64,000 nucleotides of DNA from Flavobacterium xanthum (GTDB taxonomy: Bacteria > Bacteroidota > Bacteroidia > Flavobacteriales > Flavobacteriaceae), in assembly GCF_900142695.1 (NCBI RefSeq), contig NZ_FRBU01000001.1, positions 1-64,000 of the forward strand. Reading direction: 5' to 3'. The notes under the pieces are model-generated. The model was not told where the DNA came from, ran no database searches, and worked only from the letters and a program-made list of their open reading frames with translations. The position numbers and the translations under genes were made by a program. Positions 7,235-16,400 of this stretch are shown piece by piece (the stretch's first letter is position 1; every line of letters starts with the position of its first letter).

Positions 7235-7447
7235 AGTGTTCAGTAATCAGTGAAATATTATTCAGTATTCAGTGTTGAGTGATTTTTAGTTCAAATTGCG
7301 ACATAAACCTGAAGTTGTTTTTAACTTTGATACGAGTTTTTTTAGTGCAAAATAAAACCCCAAAATTTTATAGATTTTGGGGTTTTGTTTTATGTTCATT
7401 TTTCATGTTTTACTTTCTGAACACTTAGAAACTGATCACTGAACACT
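7235..7447. repeat. Inverted repeat flanking a convergent gene junction
   Basis: AGTGTTCAGTAATCAGT (7235-7251) and ACTGATCACTGAACACT (7431-7447) are inverted copies with one mismatch. They lie about 180 bases apart around a terminator. Related fragments (ATTCAGTGTTGAGTG at 7266 and CTGAACACTTAG at 7418) lie inside. Confidence 0.6.
7354..7386. terminator. Two-way terminator between the ABC ATPase and S9 peptidase genes
   Basis: A perfect 13-bp stem (AAAACCCCAAAAT / ATTTTGGGGTTTT) has A-rich and T-rich flanks, so it can act on both converging transcripts. Confidence 0.8.
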
Positions 7448-7455
7448 CTTAAGCG

Positions 7456-9867
7456 TTAATTCTTCAAATATTTTTCTAAGAATTGATCTTGTTCCCAAAG
7501 CAAGTGCAAAATATTCTCTTTGGTTACATATCCGTGTGCTTCTTTTGGAAGGATTACCATTCTTGCTGGAGCGCCTAAACCTTTCAAAGCCTGAAAATAA
7601 CGTTCGGTTTGCAACGTGAACGTTCCTGGATTGTTATCGGCTTCACCATGTACTAAAAGCATTGGCGTTTTCATCTTGTCCGCATTCATAAATGGCGACA
7701 TTGTATTGTACACTTCAGGAGTTTCCCAGTAATTGCGCTGTTCACTTTGGAAACCAAACGGAGTCAACGTTCTATTATAAGCGCCACTTCTAGCAATTCC
7801 GCACGCAAAAAGATTAGAATGTGTCAATAAATTTGCTGTCATAAAAGCACCATACGAGTGACCACCAACGGCTACTTTTTTTCTGTTGATATATCCCAAA
7901 GCATCTACGGCATTAATTGCAGCTTCTGCATTGTCGACTAATTGTGTGATGAAATTATCATTTGGTTCTGTTGTTCCTTCGCCAATAATTGGGAAAGCAG
8001 CGTCATCAAGAACGACATAGCCTTTGGTTACCCAATATACGAACGAACCATAACTTGGAAACGTGAATTCATTTTGGTTTTGTGTGCTTTGTCCTGCTGA
8101 ATTTTTATCCTTGTATTCTGCTGGATACGCCCAAATCAACAACGGCATTTTCTCTTTTTTGACTTTGTCGTAACCAACAGGTAGATATAATGTTCCTGAT
8201 AATTCAACGCCATCTTTACGTTTGTATTTAATCACTTCCTTGCTCACGTTTTTGATACTTTCAAAAGGATTTTTGAAGGTTGTAATTGGTGTCAGTTTGT
8301 TTTTTTGAAAAATATTTCTCAAGTAATAATTCGGATATTCATTTTTAGATTGAATTTGGACTAAAACCGTTCCTTTTTTGAAGTCTTCAATTTCCAAAAT
8401 ATCTTCTTTTTTATCGGTGTAATTTGAAGTGTACAAACGTTTTGCTTGTGCTGTTTTCAAATTAAATTCACTAATAAATGGGAATTGCCCGTTTTTAGTA
8501 AATCCGTCCCCAATAAGATACGCATTATCATTTTCGATGGCCAAAACATATCTGTTGTATTCGTTTTTTCTAGTTTCGAAATTTCCCGGATCAGAATACA
8601 CATCCTGAGAATTTCTGTCGAAAATCACTTTTGGAGCCTGACTTGGATTCGATGGATTGATAATATAGGTTTTGGTATTACGCGTGTCGTACCATTCGTC
8701 TGAAACTATGGCAACGTTATCATTACCCCAAATCATTCGGTCATAGCGCTGTGGAGTTTTTACCAATGAAGTTGCTGCGGCATTAAATGGTGCGTTCCAA
8801 AGAAAAACTTCATCTCTGAAATCTACTTTATTGGCAGGATCTCCGCCGTCTAAAGCTTCAGCATACACTAATTTTGCCGGTTTGTCCGCTCTCCAGCTCA
8901 TGTTTCTTTTTCCTTTTCGAACGGCCATAAAACCTTTAGGGATAATTTCGGTTAGTGGCACTTCATTTACTACTTTGACTTCGTTTCCGGCTTTGTCGTA
9001 AACCACAGATTTTGATGGAAAACGACTTAATGGGACGATGTAGGAAAAGGGTTTCTGGATGGTAGTCAGCATTAAATAATTTCCATCTGGCGAAAAACTT
9101 TCTCCTGCATACATCGCTGCATTTTTGAATAAAGTTGCTGTTCCATTTAGGTTTACTTTATACAATTCAGAAGTCATGATGTTCTCAAAATTGATTTCAT
9201 CATTCTTGTTTTTCAACATGTCTGGATAGGTTCTGTTTTGCGATTTTACTCCGTCAGCATTCGAAATTATCGGACCAGTTGGCAAATCTTTTTTAGCATC
9301 CAAAAGTGCCGCTCTGTTTTTCGGTAACATTTTTACCAAAATAGTTTCGTTGTCATTCATCCAGCTGAACGGACTTCCAATATTCGCATTCACGGTCGCC
9401 TCCGTTAATCTGGTGGCTTTCGCCGAAGCCACATCAATAAACCAAAGTTCCACTCCGGAAGCAGTAGTGTGTGAAAATGAGATTTTTTTATCATTTGGCG
9501 ACCAAGCGATTGTACTGATGCGAGGATTTTCTGGTAATCCTATTACCTGTACTTCATTCTTGTCTTTTATTTTACGTAATTTCAGGTTGTTCACGTAAGT
9601 TACAGAACTGGAAATATTTGTAATTGGATTAATTCGCAATCCGCCCAAACGCAGTTCTTCCTGATTTAAATCGTCTAATGATTTATAAGTATTTCGATAC
9701 GTCAAAAGCATGTATTCTTTTTTGGTATCCATGGATACCGAAGGGGCTCTTTCGTAATCCGCTAATTCTAAAATGGATTGGGAGGGTTTCTGGTAATTTA
9801 GGTTTTCTTGTGCATAGGTGGTTAAGCTTAGCCCAAGAAAGAAAAATAATGGAATTTTTAATTTCAT
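7456..9867 (-). CDS. Prolyl oligopeptidase family (S9) secreted serine peptidase
   Basis: The 803-residue protein has a signal peptide (FFFLGLSLTTYAQ), a long beta-propeller-like middle (about residues 50-530) and a C-terminal alpha/beta-hydrolase peptidase domain. The catalytic triad is visible: Ser671 in GGHSYGAF, Asp744 in HGEADNN and His778 in KEAHGY. The overall layout and length match the glutamyl endopeptidase-like branch of S9 seen in plants and Bacteroidetes more than the short dipeptidyl peptidases. It probably cleaves oligopeptides in the periplasm or outside the cell. It is a single-gene unit; the specificity is inferred. Confidence 0.9.
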   Translation of the reverse strand: MKLKIPLFFFLGLSLTTYAQENLNYQKPSQSILELADYERAPSVSMDTKKEYMLLTYRNTYKSLDDLNQEELRLGGLRINPITNISSSVTYVNNLKLRKIKDKNEVQVIGLPENPRISTIAWSPNDKKISFSHTTASGVELWFIDVASAKATRLTEATVNANIGSPFSWMNDNETILVKMLPKNRAALLDAKKDLPTGPIISNADGVKSQNRTYPDMLKNKNDEINFENIMTSELYKVNLNGTATLFKNAAMYAGESFSPDGNYLMLTTIQKPFSYIVPLSRFPSKSVVYDKAGNEVKVVNEVPLTEIIPKGFMAVRKGKRNMSWRADKPAKLVYAEALDGGDPANKVDFRDEVFLWNAPFNAAATSLVKTPQRYDRMIWGNDNVAIVSDEWYDTRNTKTYIINPSNPSQAPKVIFDRNSQDVYSDPGNFETRKNEYNRYVLAIENDNAYLIGDGFTKNGQFPFISEFNLKTAQAKRLYTSNYTDKKEDILEIEDFKKGTVLVQIQSKNEYPNYYLRNIFQKNKLTPITTFKNPFESIKNVSKEVIKYKRKDGVELSGTLYLPVGYDKVKKEKMPLLIWAYPAEYKDKNSAGQSTQNQNEFTFPSYGSFVYWVTKGYVVLDDAAFPIIGEGTTEPNDNFITQLVDNAEAAINAVDALGYINRKKVAVGGHSYGAFMTANLLTHSNLFACGIARSGAYNRTLTPFGFQSEQRNYWETPEVYNTMSPFMNADKMKTPMLLVHGEADNNPGTFTLQTERYFQALKGLGAPARMVILPKEAHGYVTKENILHLLWEQDQFLEKYLKN

Positions 9868-10079
9868 AATTTGAATGATTTTAAATTAGAGTTCGTAGTA
9901 CGTAATATGAGTCTAAAATAATCCAATGTTGTTACATTTGAAAACAAATATCACTTTTTAACTTTTGCATTGACTCTTGCTTGATGAGTACTAATTTTAT
10001 TTCACATCTATTTAGTATAATGGAAGCTATACAATATGGATGAATGTATAAAACTTGTAAATTGCTAAAAAAGTGGTAA

Positions 10080-10114
10080 TTTGGTCCTCTTATTTTGAGG
10101 AAGTTTTAAATTTG
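10080..10114 (+). promoter_or_regulatory. Promoter for fabH
   Basis: TTTG (10080-10083), then a 23-base spacer and TAAATTTG (10107-10114), 29 bases before the ATG. The spacer also contains a TATTTTG that could serve as an alternative -7 box. Confidence 0.55.
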
Positions 10115-10143
10115 CAGTCTGATTTTAATAAAATAATAATACT

Positions 10144-11151
10144 ATGTATCATTCAAAAATAGCAGGATTGGGTTATTATGTACCCGAAAACGTGGTCACT
10201 AATGACGATTTATCAAAAATTATTGATACCAATGACGAATGGATTCAGGAGCGAACAGGAATTCAAGAGCGAAGACACATTGTAAAAGGAGAAGATACCA
10301 CGACTTCTATGGGCGTGAAAGCGGCCAAAATAGCAATTGAGCGTTCTGGTGTTGCAAAGGAAGATATTGATTTTGTGGTTTTTGCCACGTTAAGTCCAGA
10401 TTTTTATTTCCCTGGCCCAGGAGTTTTAGTACAACGTGATTTGGGACTAAGAACCGTAGGCGCATTAGATGTAAGAAATCAATGTTCTGGTTTTATTTAT
10501 GCTTTATCTGTTGCAGACCAGTATATTAAGACTGGAATGTACAAGAATATATTAGTGATTGGATCTGAGGTCCATTCCACCGGATTGGATATGACCTCAC
10601 GCGGTCGTGGCGTTTCGGTAATTTTTGGCGATGGAGCAGGAGCTGCTGTTTTGAGTAGAGAAGAAGATTTGTCCAAAGGAATTCTATCTACACATTTGCA
10701 TTCTGAAGGACAACATGCAGAGGAATTAATTGTGAAAGCTCCAGGAATGGGAGGCCGTTGGATTACGGATATTTTGGCTGACAACGATCCGGATGATGAA
10801 AGTTATTTTCCATATATGAACGGGCAGTTTGTATTTAAAAATGCAGTAGTTCGTTTCAGTGAAGTAATTAATGAAGGATTGCAAGCGAATAATTTACAGG
10901 TTTCCGATATTGATATGTTGATTCCGCATCAGGCAAATTTGAGAATTTCTCAGTTTATCCAAAAGAAATTCAATTTAACAGACGATCAGGTGTATAATAA
11001 TATTCAAAAATACGGAAATACTACCGCAGCTTCTATTCCAATTGCTTTAACTGAAGCTTGGGAACAAGGCAGAATAAAATCTGGAGATACGGTTGTTTTG
11101 GCCGCATTTGGAAGTGGTTTTACTTGGGGAAGTGCTATTATTAAATGGTAA
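10144..11151 (+). CDS. fabH: 3-oxoacyl-ACP synthase III
   Basis: The 335-residue cytosolic enzyme starts fatty-acid synthesis by condensing an acyl-CoA with malonyl-ACP. The Cys-His-Asn triad is readable: Cys114 in RNQCSGF, His262 in PHQANLR and Asn292 in YGNTTAAS. In flavobacteria such enzymes often prefer branched acyl-CoA primers for iso-fatty acids, but that cannot be decided here. Neither plsX nor acpP is next to it, so it may be a second FabH copy rather than the fatty-acid-operon one. It is transcribed alone from a good promoter and followed by two hairpins. Confidence 0.93.
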   Translation: MYHSKIAGLGYYVPENVVTNDDLSKIIDTNDEWIQERTGIQERRHIVKGEDTTTSMGVKAAKIAIERSGVAKEDIDFVVFATLSPDFYFPGPGVLVQRDLGLRTVGALDVRNQCSGFIYALSVADQYIKTGMYKNILVIGSEVHSTGLDMTSRGRGVSVIFGDGAGAAVLSREEDLSKGILSTHLHSEGQHAEELIVKAPGMGGRWITDILADNDPDDESYFPYMNGQFVFKNAVVRFSEVINEGLQANNLQVSDIDMLIPHQANLRISQFIQKKFNLTDDQVYNNIQKYGNTTAASIPIALTEAWEQGRIKSGDTVVLAAFGSGFTWGSAIIKW

Positions 11152-11162
11152 AAGTAGTTTAA

Positions 11163-11235
11163 GGAATCGGATGCCGATTCCAGTTGTTACTCGATAAAAG
11201 GCTAAGCCTGCGCAAATTATTGCGTAGGTTTTTTT
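11163..11235 (+). terminator. Hairpin plus terminator after fabH
   Basis: A perfect hairpin GGAATCG/CGATTCC (11163-11181) is followed by a terminator stem AAGCCTGCGCAA with TTGCGTAGGTT and a T run (11204-11235). Confidence 0.65.
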
Positions 11236-11299
11236 ATTTAAAGTGGAACCTATATATTTATAGTTCAAAAATGATGCGTCCAATACTAATCCAATCAAC

Positions 11300-12295
11300 A
11301 TGACAAACCGTAGAAATTTTATAAGAACAGCAGCAATCGCCTCTGCAGCTGTGGCGCTAAACGCATTCAAAGGGAAACCGGAAGAAGAAAATGATTTCAA
11401 CTCTAAAAAAGGAACTAAGCCCATTGTACTTTCTACATGGAATTTTGGATTACAAGCGAATGCCGCTGCTTGGGAAATTTTAAAAAATAATGGAAGAGCC
11501 TTAGATGCCGTTGAAGCCGGAGTAAAAGTTCCTGAGGGAGATCCAAACGAACGTAGTGTAGGCTATGGCGGAAGACCGGATCGAGATGGGCGCGTTACAC
11601 TTGATGCTTGTATTATGGATGAAAACGCAAATATTGGATCTGTAGCCTGTTTAGAATTTATAAAACATCCAATTACTGTGGCTCGTGCTGTGATGGAAAA
11701 AACGCCGCATGTCATGTTGGTTGGTGATGGCGCTTTACAGTTTGCCTTATCTCAAGGTTTTGTAAAAGAAAATTTGTTATTGGAAGAATCTGAAAAAGAA
11801 TGGAAAGAATGGTTGAAAACGAGTCAATACAAGCCTATTGCTAATATAGAGAATCACGACACTATTGGAATGATTGCTTTGGATGCTGATGGAAATCTTT
11901 CCGGTGCGTGTACGACAAGCGGTATGGCTTTCAAAATGCACGGGCGTTTGGGCGATTCGCCTATAATTGGCGCCGGTTTGTATGTTGATAACGAAATTGG
12001 CGCCGCCACAGCCACAGGTCATGGGGAAGAAGTGATTCGGATTTCAGGTTGTCATTTGGTTGTCGAATTAATGCGCCAAGGCAAATCGCCGCAAAAAGCT
12101 TGTGAGGAAGCAGTAGCCCGAATCGTCAACTTGACTCGAAAAAGAAATAAAAATCTAAAAGATATCCAAGTTGGTTTCATTGCACTGAATAAAAAAGGGG
12201 AATTCGGATCCTATTGCATTCAAGGAGGTTTTAATTATGCGGTTCATGATGCAACGGGAAACCGATTAATTGATGCTGAATATTTTTTGCACTAG
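11300..12295 (+). CDS. Glycosylasparaginase (N4-(beta-N-acetylglucosaminyl)-L-asparaginase), Tat-type signal
   Basis: The 331-residue Ntn-hydrolase hydrolyses the GlcNAc-asparagine link of N-glycans. The autoprocessing site is clear: NHDTIGM, with the nucleophile Thr188 that becomes the N-terminus of the beta subunit. TSGMA and HGEE segments line the active site. The leader NRRNFIRTAAIASAAVAL has the twin-arginine form, so the enzyme is expected to reach the periplasm folded. It closely follows the pattern of the well-studied Elizabethkingia (Flavobacterium) meningosepticum enzyme. Its TAG at 12293-12295 directly abuts the ATG of cutC, so the two are co-transcribed. Confidence 0.93.
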   Translation: MTNRRNFIRTAAIASAAVALNAFKGKPEEENDFNSKKGTKPIVLSTWNFGLQANAAAWEILKNNGRALDAVEAGVKVPEGDPNERSVGYGGRPDRDGRVTLDACIMDENANIGSVACLEFIKHPITVARAVMEKTPHVMLVGDGALQFALSQGFVKENLLLEESEKEWKEWLKTSQYKPIANIENHDTIGMIALDADGNLSGACTTSGMAFKMHGRLGDSPIIGAGLYVDNEIGAATATGHGEEVIRISGCHLVVELMRQGKSPQKACEEAVARIVNLTRKRNKNLKDIQVGFIALNKKGEFGSYCIQGGFNYAVHDATGNRLIDAEYFLH

Positions 12296-12967
12296 ATGAA
12301 AAAATCGAAGTTAGAAATAGCGTGCTTTAATTTGGAGTCTGCTATCGTGGCACAAGCCAATGGTGCTGACCGAATTGAATTTTGTGCCAATATAAACGAA
12401 GGCGGAACAACGCCGGATTTTGAACTTGCTAAAACTGTTCGTGATACAGTCACCGTCGATTTGAATGTTATGATTCGGCCTCGTAGTGGGAATTTTGTTT
12501 ACTCAGATGTAGAGTTCGAGCAAATGAAATCGGAAATAGTAGCATTCAAAAAACTAAAAGTAGATGGATTTGTTTTTGGAATTTTGAAAGAGGACTCTAA
12601 CATCAATGAACTACAGAATGCTGCATTAGTAGCTTTGGCAAATCCATTGCCTTGTACTTTTCATCGAGCTTTTGATGGAATAAAAAATAAATTGGAAGCG
12701 CTTGAATCTCTAATTGAATGTGGTTTTAAAACTATTTTGACGTCTGGAACAGTAACAAATGTAGTTCACGGTATCAATGTATTGTCTGACTTGATTGAAA
12801 AAGCAAATGATCGAATTGTAATCATGCCGGGCGGCGGTTTGCGTTCAACGAATATTGGATGGTTAAAAGATAAAACAAAAGCTATTTTTTATCATTCTTC
12901 TGCCATTATTGATTCTGGTGAAATAGCTAATCCAGAGGAAATTAAAGCTCTAAAAGCCCATTTATAA
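12296..12967 (+). CDS. cutC: CutC family protein (copper homeostasis)
   Basis: The 223-residue TIM-barrel protein carries family marks: LEIACFNLESAIVAQANGADRIEFC at the start (read in parts), MIRPRSGNFVYS, FHRAFD and MPGGGLR. CutC was first linked to copper tolerance in E. coli; its biochemical role remains unclear, and in Bacteroidetes it often neighbours glycan enzymes. The gene begins at the base right after the glycosylasparaginase stop, implying translational coupling. Length is slightly below the E. coli protein (about 248). A strong terminator follows. Confidence 0.9.
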   Translation: MKKSKLEIACFNLESAIVAQANGADRIEFCANINEGGTTPDFELAKTVRDTVTVDLNVMIRPRSGNFVYSDVEFEQMKSEIVAFKKLKVDGFVFGILKEDSNINELQNAALVALANPLPCTFHRAFDGIKNKLEALESLIECGFKTILTSGTVTNVVHGINVLSDLIEKANDRIVIMPGGGLRSTNIGWLKDKTKAIFYHSSAIIDSGEIANPEEIKALKAHL

Positions 12968-12990
12968 CATATATAAAAGTTTCTAAATCA

Positions 12991-13024
12991 AAAAACTCGG
13001 AGTTGGCATACTCCGAGTTTTTCT
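12991..13024 (+). terminator. Terminator after cutC
   Basis: AAAACTCGGAGT pairs with ACTCCGAGTTTT around a short loop, followed by T-rich sequence. Confidence 0.8.
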
Positions 13025-13436
13025 TTTGGTAACTAACTATTAAAACTAATTTTTATTAAAAACTTTTGAATTCAGAACTTTTTTCGCATTTACGATTGAA
13101 ACCTAAATAAATAATACTCTTCATCTATTAAATTAACCTTTTACTTGCGCCGATTTTCTATGGCAAAATCAAATTTTCCCTAAAAGATCTGTAGCGATAT
13201 TTCTTTCTCTATAAAGAGGAGATTGGATTACATTTAAATCACCCACTTGGATTGATGTAAAAGTAAATACCTAACGCAATCCAAACTATTTTAATTAACT
13301 ATAAATGGTATTTATTTGAATGTACTTAGTAGACTGCTAAAGCCTTATTTTGTTACAGCTATTTTATTTTTAATTTTTTTATTTAACAAAAAAAGGCTTT
13401 CGATTAGGAAAGCCTTCTTGTTTTTTGTCTTCCGAT
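13025..13436. other. Intergenic region between cutC and the T9SS gene
   Basis: About 410 AT-rich bases lie between two convergent transcripts. Besides the two terminators at its ends I see no gene, repeat or conserved motif in it. Confidence 0.6.
13391..13417 (-). terminator. Terminator after the T9SS surface protein gene
   Basis: AAAAGGCTTTC and GAAAGCCTT form the stem. The minus-strand side ends in a T run (13384-13394 region). Confidence 0.75.
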
Positions 13437-16400
13437 TTATCGTTTCAGAGAAAAATGTGATTTGTATTCTTTAGCAATGTTGTCTTCAGTATAGGTAATG
13501 GTAAACCAATAATCATCTGCTGGAAGTGGATATCCGTTAAAGGTTCCATCCCATCCCGAGCCGTTAGGAAACAATTGCTTTAATAGTTTTCCATAGCGAT
13601 CAAAGACATATAATTTTAAATTTTCACTATTTGGAATTCCTGTTATGTTCCAAGTATCGTTAAAACCATCTCCATTGGGAGTGAAGAATTTGGGACTGCT
13701 TATAAGTTTGATTGTAACAGGAATAGTAAACGTCCCACAATTAGCATCGCTTACTGTAATTTCGTGGAGTCCAGGGCTGACATTACTAAACACGTTACTT
13801 ATTTGAAATGAACCTCCGTCTATTGAATAAAGGAAATTGCTTCCATCACCTATAAACGGCACGGCGTTTACAGTTATAGTTTGGTTATCCGTAAACCATC
13901 CGCTGGTGGTATACGTTACCGAAGCTGGTTTTGAAGACTCAATAATTGTAAAAGGTACAATGTCAGAGGTACATCCAAATATTGCTAAATTGGTGACCGT
14001 AAGCGTATAATTTCCGGGCTCGTTTGTTGAGAAATTCTCGGCTGTACTTACTAAAGTTCCGTCCTCACTTTTCCATTCAAAGGCATATTGTGGTGCTGTA
14101 AACCCACTTTCAATAAAAGCATTTGTTGTGATTCCGGTATCAATATCAATACAAATGGTAGGAACTGTAAGGTCTGGTTTTGGTTTCTGAGTAATAGTAA
14201 TAACCATTGGTTTTTCTGAAGGACAAATAACCGTTGATGTAGTACCAGCCTCAGCATAAGCGTAGATAGTACTTGATACAGTGATTAGATCTCCTGGGAA
14301 TTTTTCGATGTTGCTGCTTCCTGGGCCACCTGGGTTTGTAAAGTATCGGGTTACAGGAGCTGTAAAAGTGGGTAATTCGTATGACTCACATCGCGTTACG
14401 GGAGCAATTGGTGTAATCGTTGGAGTAGTATAAATGGTGATGACAAAAGGATCTTCATCGATACAAACAACTCTATTGTTGTTTTCCACATAAACATAAA
14501 GCGTAGTTGTCGTAGTTATAGGAGCATAGGGAGGCGGTAATTGTACACCCGTTCCATTTGGACCATTTGGAGCAGTATAGTAACTTCCCATTCCTATAAT
14601 AGCAGGTAAGTTAAAACTGTCGCATGCATTTTGATCCTCGATGTCATTTACAAACGTAACTAGTACCTCTATACTATATTCAGAAACGCAGGTGTTAGGT
14701 GCAGGAGCTGCGGCATACACATATATTGTTTTTGAGGTTGTTAAAACGGTTCCCGGCCGTAAAACAGGATTTGTAGGTGAGGGTCCTCCCGCAAATTCGT
14801 AATATTCCCCGTTTCTTAAATCATCTAATATATAACTTTGACCACATCGAATAACTTCTACCGGTTTTGCATCAATCACAGGAGATCTATTAATGGTAAT
14901 CACAAATTCTTTTTCTACATAACATGTTCCAGTTGGAGCTTTATCATAGAAGTACATTAGTTGTGTGGTAGTTACTGGATATCCCACAGGACGAAGATTT
15001 CCAGTTCCTAAGGGTCCTGTGAAATAATTTCCTGCATGTGCCACTGGAGGTAAATAATATACGTCGCATTGTGGCTCGGTATCTAGTATCTCTGGTAAAG
15101 GAGCAATGTTGACAGTAATAGTAAAGTCTAAATTGTCAGTACAACTTTCTCCTGTTACATAAAACCAAAGTGTTGTAGTTGCATTGATAAATGTTCCAGC
15201 TGCAACAACACTTCCTCCTCCTGCTGCAGCGGTTCTATATTCTCCAACCGTCAAGGTAGGCAGGCGGTAAGCGGAACAGGAATTAACATCTGTAGGAGGG
15301 GTAATGCTTGCAAGGCCAATAAAAACTTTAAATGTTTTTTCTGACGAACAGTTCTGTGGAGCCGTATTGGTTTCTTTAAAAACATAGATTGGAGTGGACG
15401 TAGTTAGCACTGTTCCAGGGAGTAAAAGAGAACCGCTTTTATTTGTGCCGGTGTAATAAACGCCACCGTTAAGCTCGACAGGAAGTGTGTAAGAAACACA
15501 CCCAAATTGATTTGGATAGTTCGGTAATGCAGTAAACGGAATTATTGTAATGTCAAATGGCTTTTCTTTTGTGCATGAGGGTGTAACGGTGGTATCTTCA
15601 AACCAAACATAAATTCTGTTTATTCCGGGAGTGCTTATTACAGATCCAGCTGCTAGCTGAACGTTTCCAGTAGTGGTAGCACCTCCGCTTTGTGTAAAAT
15701 ATTTAGCATAAGGTAAGGCGGGAAGGATGTATCGCGTGCAGTAAGTCTCAGAAGCAGGCGAAATGCTGTCCAAATCGGCTATAGTTACATCAAAAGAATC
15801 TTGATTGGTGCAAATTCCAGATTGATTGAAAACATATAAACCGATTGTTGTGGTAGTGATAACGTCTCCTGCAAAAAGTTGTGTACCCGTTCCATTGTTT
15901 CCAGTCCAATACTGAGCGCCGGCTTTTGTTAAAACAGGTAGGGTATACGAGGTACAAACAAATACATCTTGTAAAATATCTACTGCGGGTAGTGGGTTAA
16001 CAATTAATTGAAAGCTAGTGACCACATAACAGTTACTATTTGAGGTGTTTTGTAATCTGACCCATAAGGTTGTAGATGGCGATAGTATTTGGTTGCTCGA
16101 ATTTAGGGAGACCGTATTGGTGTTGTTATTTGCTCCAGCGGAAGACGTATGAAAGGATAAAATATTGTAAGAAGCGTCTTGAGTCCCTAGTATAGAAGCG
16201 ATTTGCGGACTTAAGTCGAAATTTGCTTTTAAAGGATTTTCTGATAGATTTCTAGAGCATAATGTGACGTCAGCAGGTGTATTTACTATTTGTGGTGGTG
16301 GAACAACGAATAATTGGAAAGATCTTATTTCATAGCATAATGTAGTAGGGTTTTGAATTCTAACAAATATTTGTTTTCCACTTTCAGCGGTTGAAATGGT

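Noticed and set aside
14051..14257. Minus-strand frame inside the T9SS surface gene
   Set aside because: It overlaps the large gene in another frame and is explained by its composition.
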